In this document: in pieces, positions 14,119-14,992 of the stretch
Position numbering within the stretch: position 1 is the first letter of the stretch
Layout of the letters: each line of letters starts with the position of its first letter
Source of the DNA: an uncultured Oscillibacter sp.
Lineage (GTDB): Bacteria > Bacillota > Clostridia > Oscillospirales > Oscillospiraceae
Reading direction: 5' to 3'
DNA length: 14,992 nt
NCBI GenBank assembly: GCA_900542115.1
Contig: UQMC01000041.1
Coordinates: 1 to 14,992 of the forward strand
Translations under genes and position numbers: made by a program
The notes under the pieces: generated by a model
Told to the model about the DNA's origin: nothing
Database searches by the model: none
The model's input: only the letters and a program-made list of their open reading frames with translations

Positions 14119-14992
14119 ATGGATGTTTTAGAAAAGCTGGAGATTTTAACGGACGCCGCCAAGTATGATGCAGCCTGCACCTCCAGCGGCAGCCGCCGGG
14201 GCTTCCGGGCGGGCTATATCGGCAACACCTCGTCCTGTCCCACTGGCTGCTGCCATACCTTTTCCGCCGACGGGCGCTGCGTGACGCTGCTGAAGGTGTT
14301 GATGAGCAACCGCTGTGTCTATGACTGCGCCTATTGCGTCAATCGCCGGAGCAACGAGACCCGGCGGGCCTCCTTCACCCCGGAGGAGCTGGCAGACCTG
14401 ACCATCAACTTTTTTCGACGGAATTATATTGAGGGGCTGTTCCTCTCCTCCGGCGTTCTGAGGAACCCGGACTACACCATGGAGCAGATGATTCGCGCCA
14501 TTCGGATTCTGCGGGAAACGTACCGCTTCAACGGCTATATCCATGCCAAGGCCATTCCCGGCGCTGCGCCGGAGCTGGTGGAACAACTGGGACTGCTGGC
14601 GGACCGGCTGAGCTGCAACATCGAGCTGCCCTCCGAGGCAGGATTGCGGACGCTGGCCCCCGAAAAAACGAAAACTGCCATTCTGGCCCCCATGCGGCAG
14701 ATTCAGGTACGGGCAGCCCAAAACCGGGAGGAGCTGGTCAAATACCGCCACACGCCGAGGTTCGCGCCGGCGGGCCAAAGCACCCAGATGATCGTGGGGG
14801 CCACGCCGGACAGCGACCTGCACATCCTGCGGCTGACTCAAGGACTCTATGACCGCTACCGCCTCAAGCGGGTCTTCTTTTCGGCGTATGTACCTGTGGT
14901 GGAAAGCGCGCTGCTGCCCTCCCGGGAGACAAAACCGCCCATTCTGCGGGAGCACCGGCTCTATCAGGCGGATTGGCTGCTGCGGTTTTACG
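14119..14992 (+). CDS. Putative DNA modification/repair radical SAM protein (3' end outside window)
   Basis: The 291 codons present match, from memory, the radical SAM family named 'putative DNA modification/repair radical SAM protein' (TIGR03916). The cluster motif RCVYDCAYC gives C66, C70 and C73 for the 4Fe-4S cluster that cleaves S-adenosylmethionine. Extra cysteines precede it (C40, C44, C45, C54, in SSCPTGCCHTF and GRC). Downstream hallmarks are ELPSEAGLRTLAPEK (169-183), PAGQSTQMIVGATPDSD (217-233), KRVFFSAYVPV (250-260) and LREHRLYQADWLLRFY (276-291). The family typically neighbours a DUF4130/uracil-DNA-glycosylase-like protein, which would lie beyond the window. The actual reaction is unknown. 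The ATG is three bases after the small protein's stop, with only TAAGG before it, so translation is probably coupled. Control by the LexA boxes is inferred. Confidence 0.93.
   Translation, partial: MDVLEKLEILTDAAKYDAACTSSGSRRGFRAGYIGNTSSCPTGCCHTFSADGRCVTLLKVLMSNRCVYDCAYCVNRRSNETRRASFTPEELADLTINFFRRNYIEGLFLSSGVLRNPDYTMEQMIRAIRILRETYRFNGYIHAKAIPGAAPELVEQLGLLADRLSCNIELPSEAGLRTLAPEKTKTAILAPMRQIQVRAAQNREELVKYRHTPRFAPAGQSTQMIVGATPDSDLHILRLTQGLYDRYRLKRVFFSAYVPVVESALLPSRETKPPILREHRLYQADWLLRFY

Noticed and set aside
14146..14955. A 269-codon minus-strand frame antisense to the radical SAM gene
   Set aside because: The plus strand encodes the recognised family with its cysteine motif; the antisense frame has no domain.

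Overview
The window reads as chromosomal DNA from a fairly GC-rich Gram-positive anaerobe of the Clostridia, most likely an Oscillospiraceae-type gut bacterium. The basis is: strong AGGAGG ribosome binding sites, a T-box leader in front of alaS, the long 138-residue form of ribosomal protein S12, LexA boxes of the Gram-positive GAAC-N4-GTTC type, an L7Ae-like protein next to rpsL, and families common in that group (DUF5662, DHHW, DUF4358). The genus is inference.

Layout. Positions 1-3764 (minus strand) hold a str-type translation operon: promoter, L7Ae-like protein, rpsL, rpsG, fusA, and tuf with an extra promoter of its own; tuf is cut by the window edge. Positions 3932-7764 (minus) hold a second translation operon: promoter, T-box riboswitch, alaS, a small cupin and a HIT-family hydrolase, ending in a terminator. 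Positions 7832-9280 hold three small genes of poorly known function: a 95-residue membrane protein (+), an unrecognised 134-residue protein (-) and a DUF5662 protein (+). Positions 9533-12666 (minus) hold a lipoprotein (DUF4358-like), then an AlgI-like MBOAT acyltransferase with a DHHW (AlgJ/AlgX-like) partner, a likely cell-surface O-acylation pair. The lipoprotein is divergent from a PLP-dependent threonine aldolase/beta-eliminating lyase family gene (12805-13833, +), and the two promoters overlap almost completely.

The most interesting part is the right end (13924-14992, +). A near-consensus promoter carries a perfect LexA-type palindrome exactly filling the gap between its -35 and -10, and a second palindrome 33 bp further on. 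It drives an otherwise easily missed 40-residue single-pass membrane protein. Three bases after that gene's stop begins a radical SAM gene of the family named 'putative DNA modification/repair radical SAM protein', truncated by the window end. This points to a DNA-damage (SOS) operon that couples a small membrane effector to an uncharacterised radical SAM repair or modification system.

Several genes use GTG starts fixed by ribosome binding sites (L7Ae-like, rpsG, DUF5662, MBOAT). No transposons, CRISPR arrays, tRNA or rRNA genes were seen.
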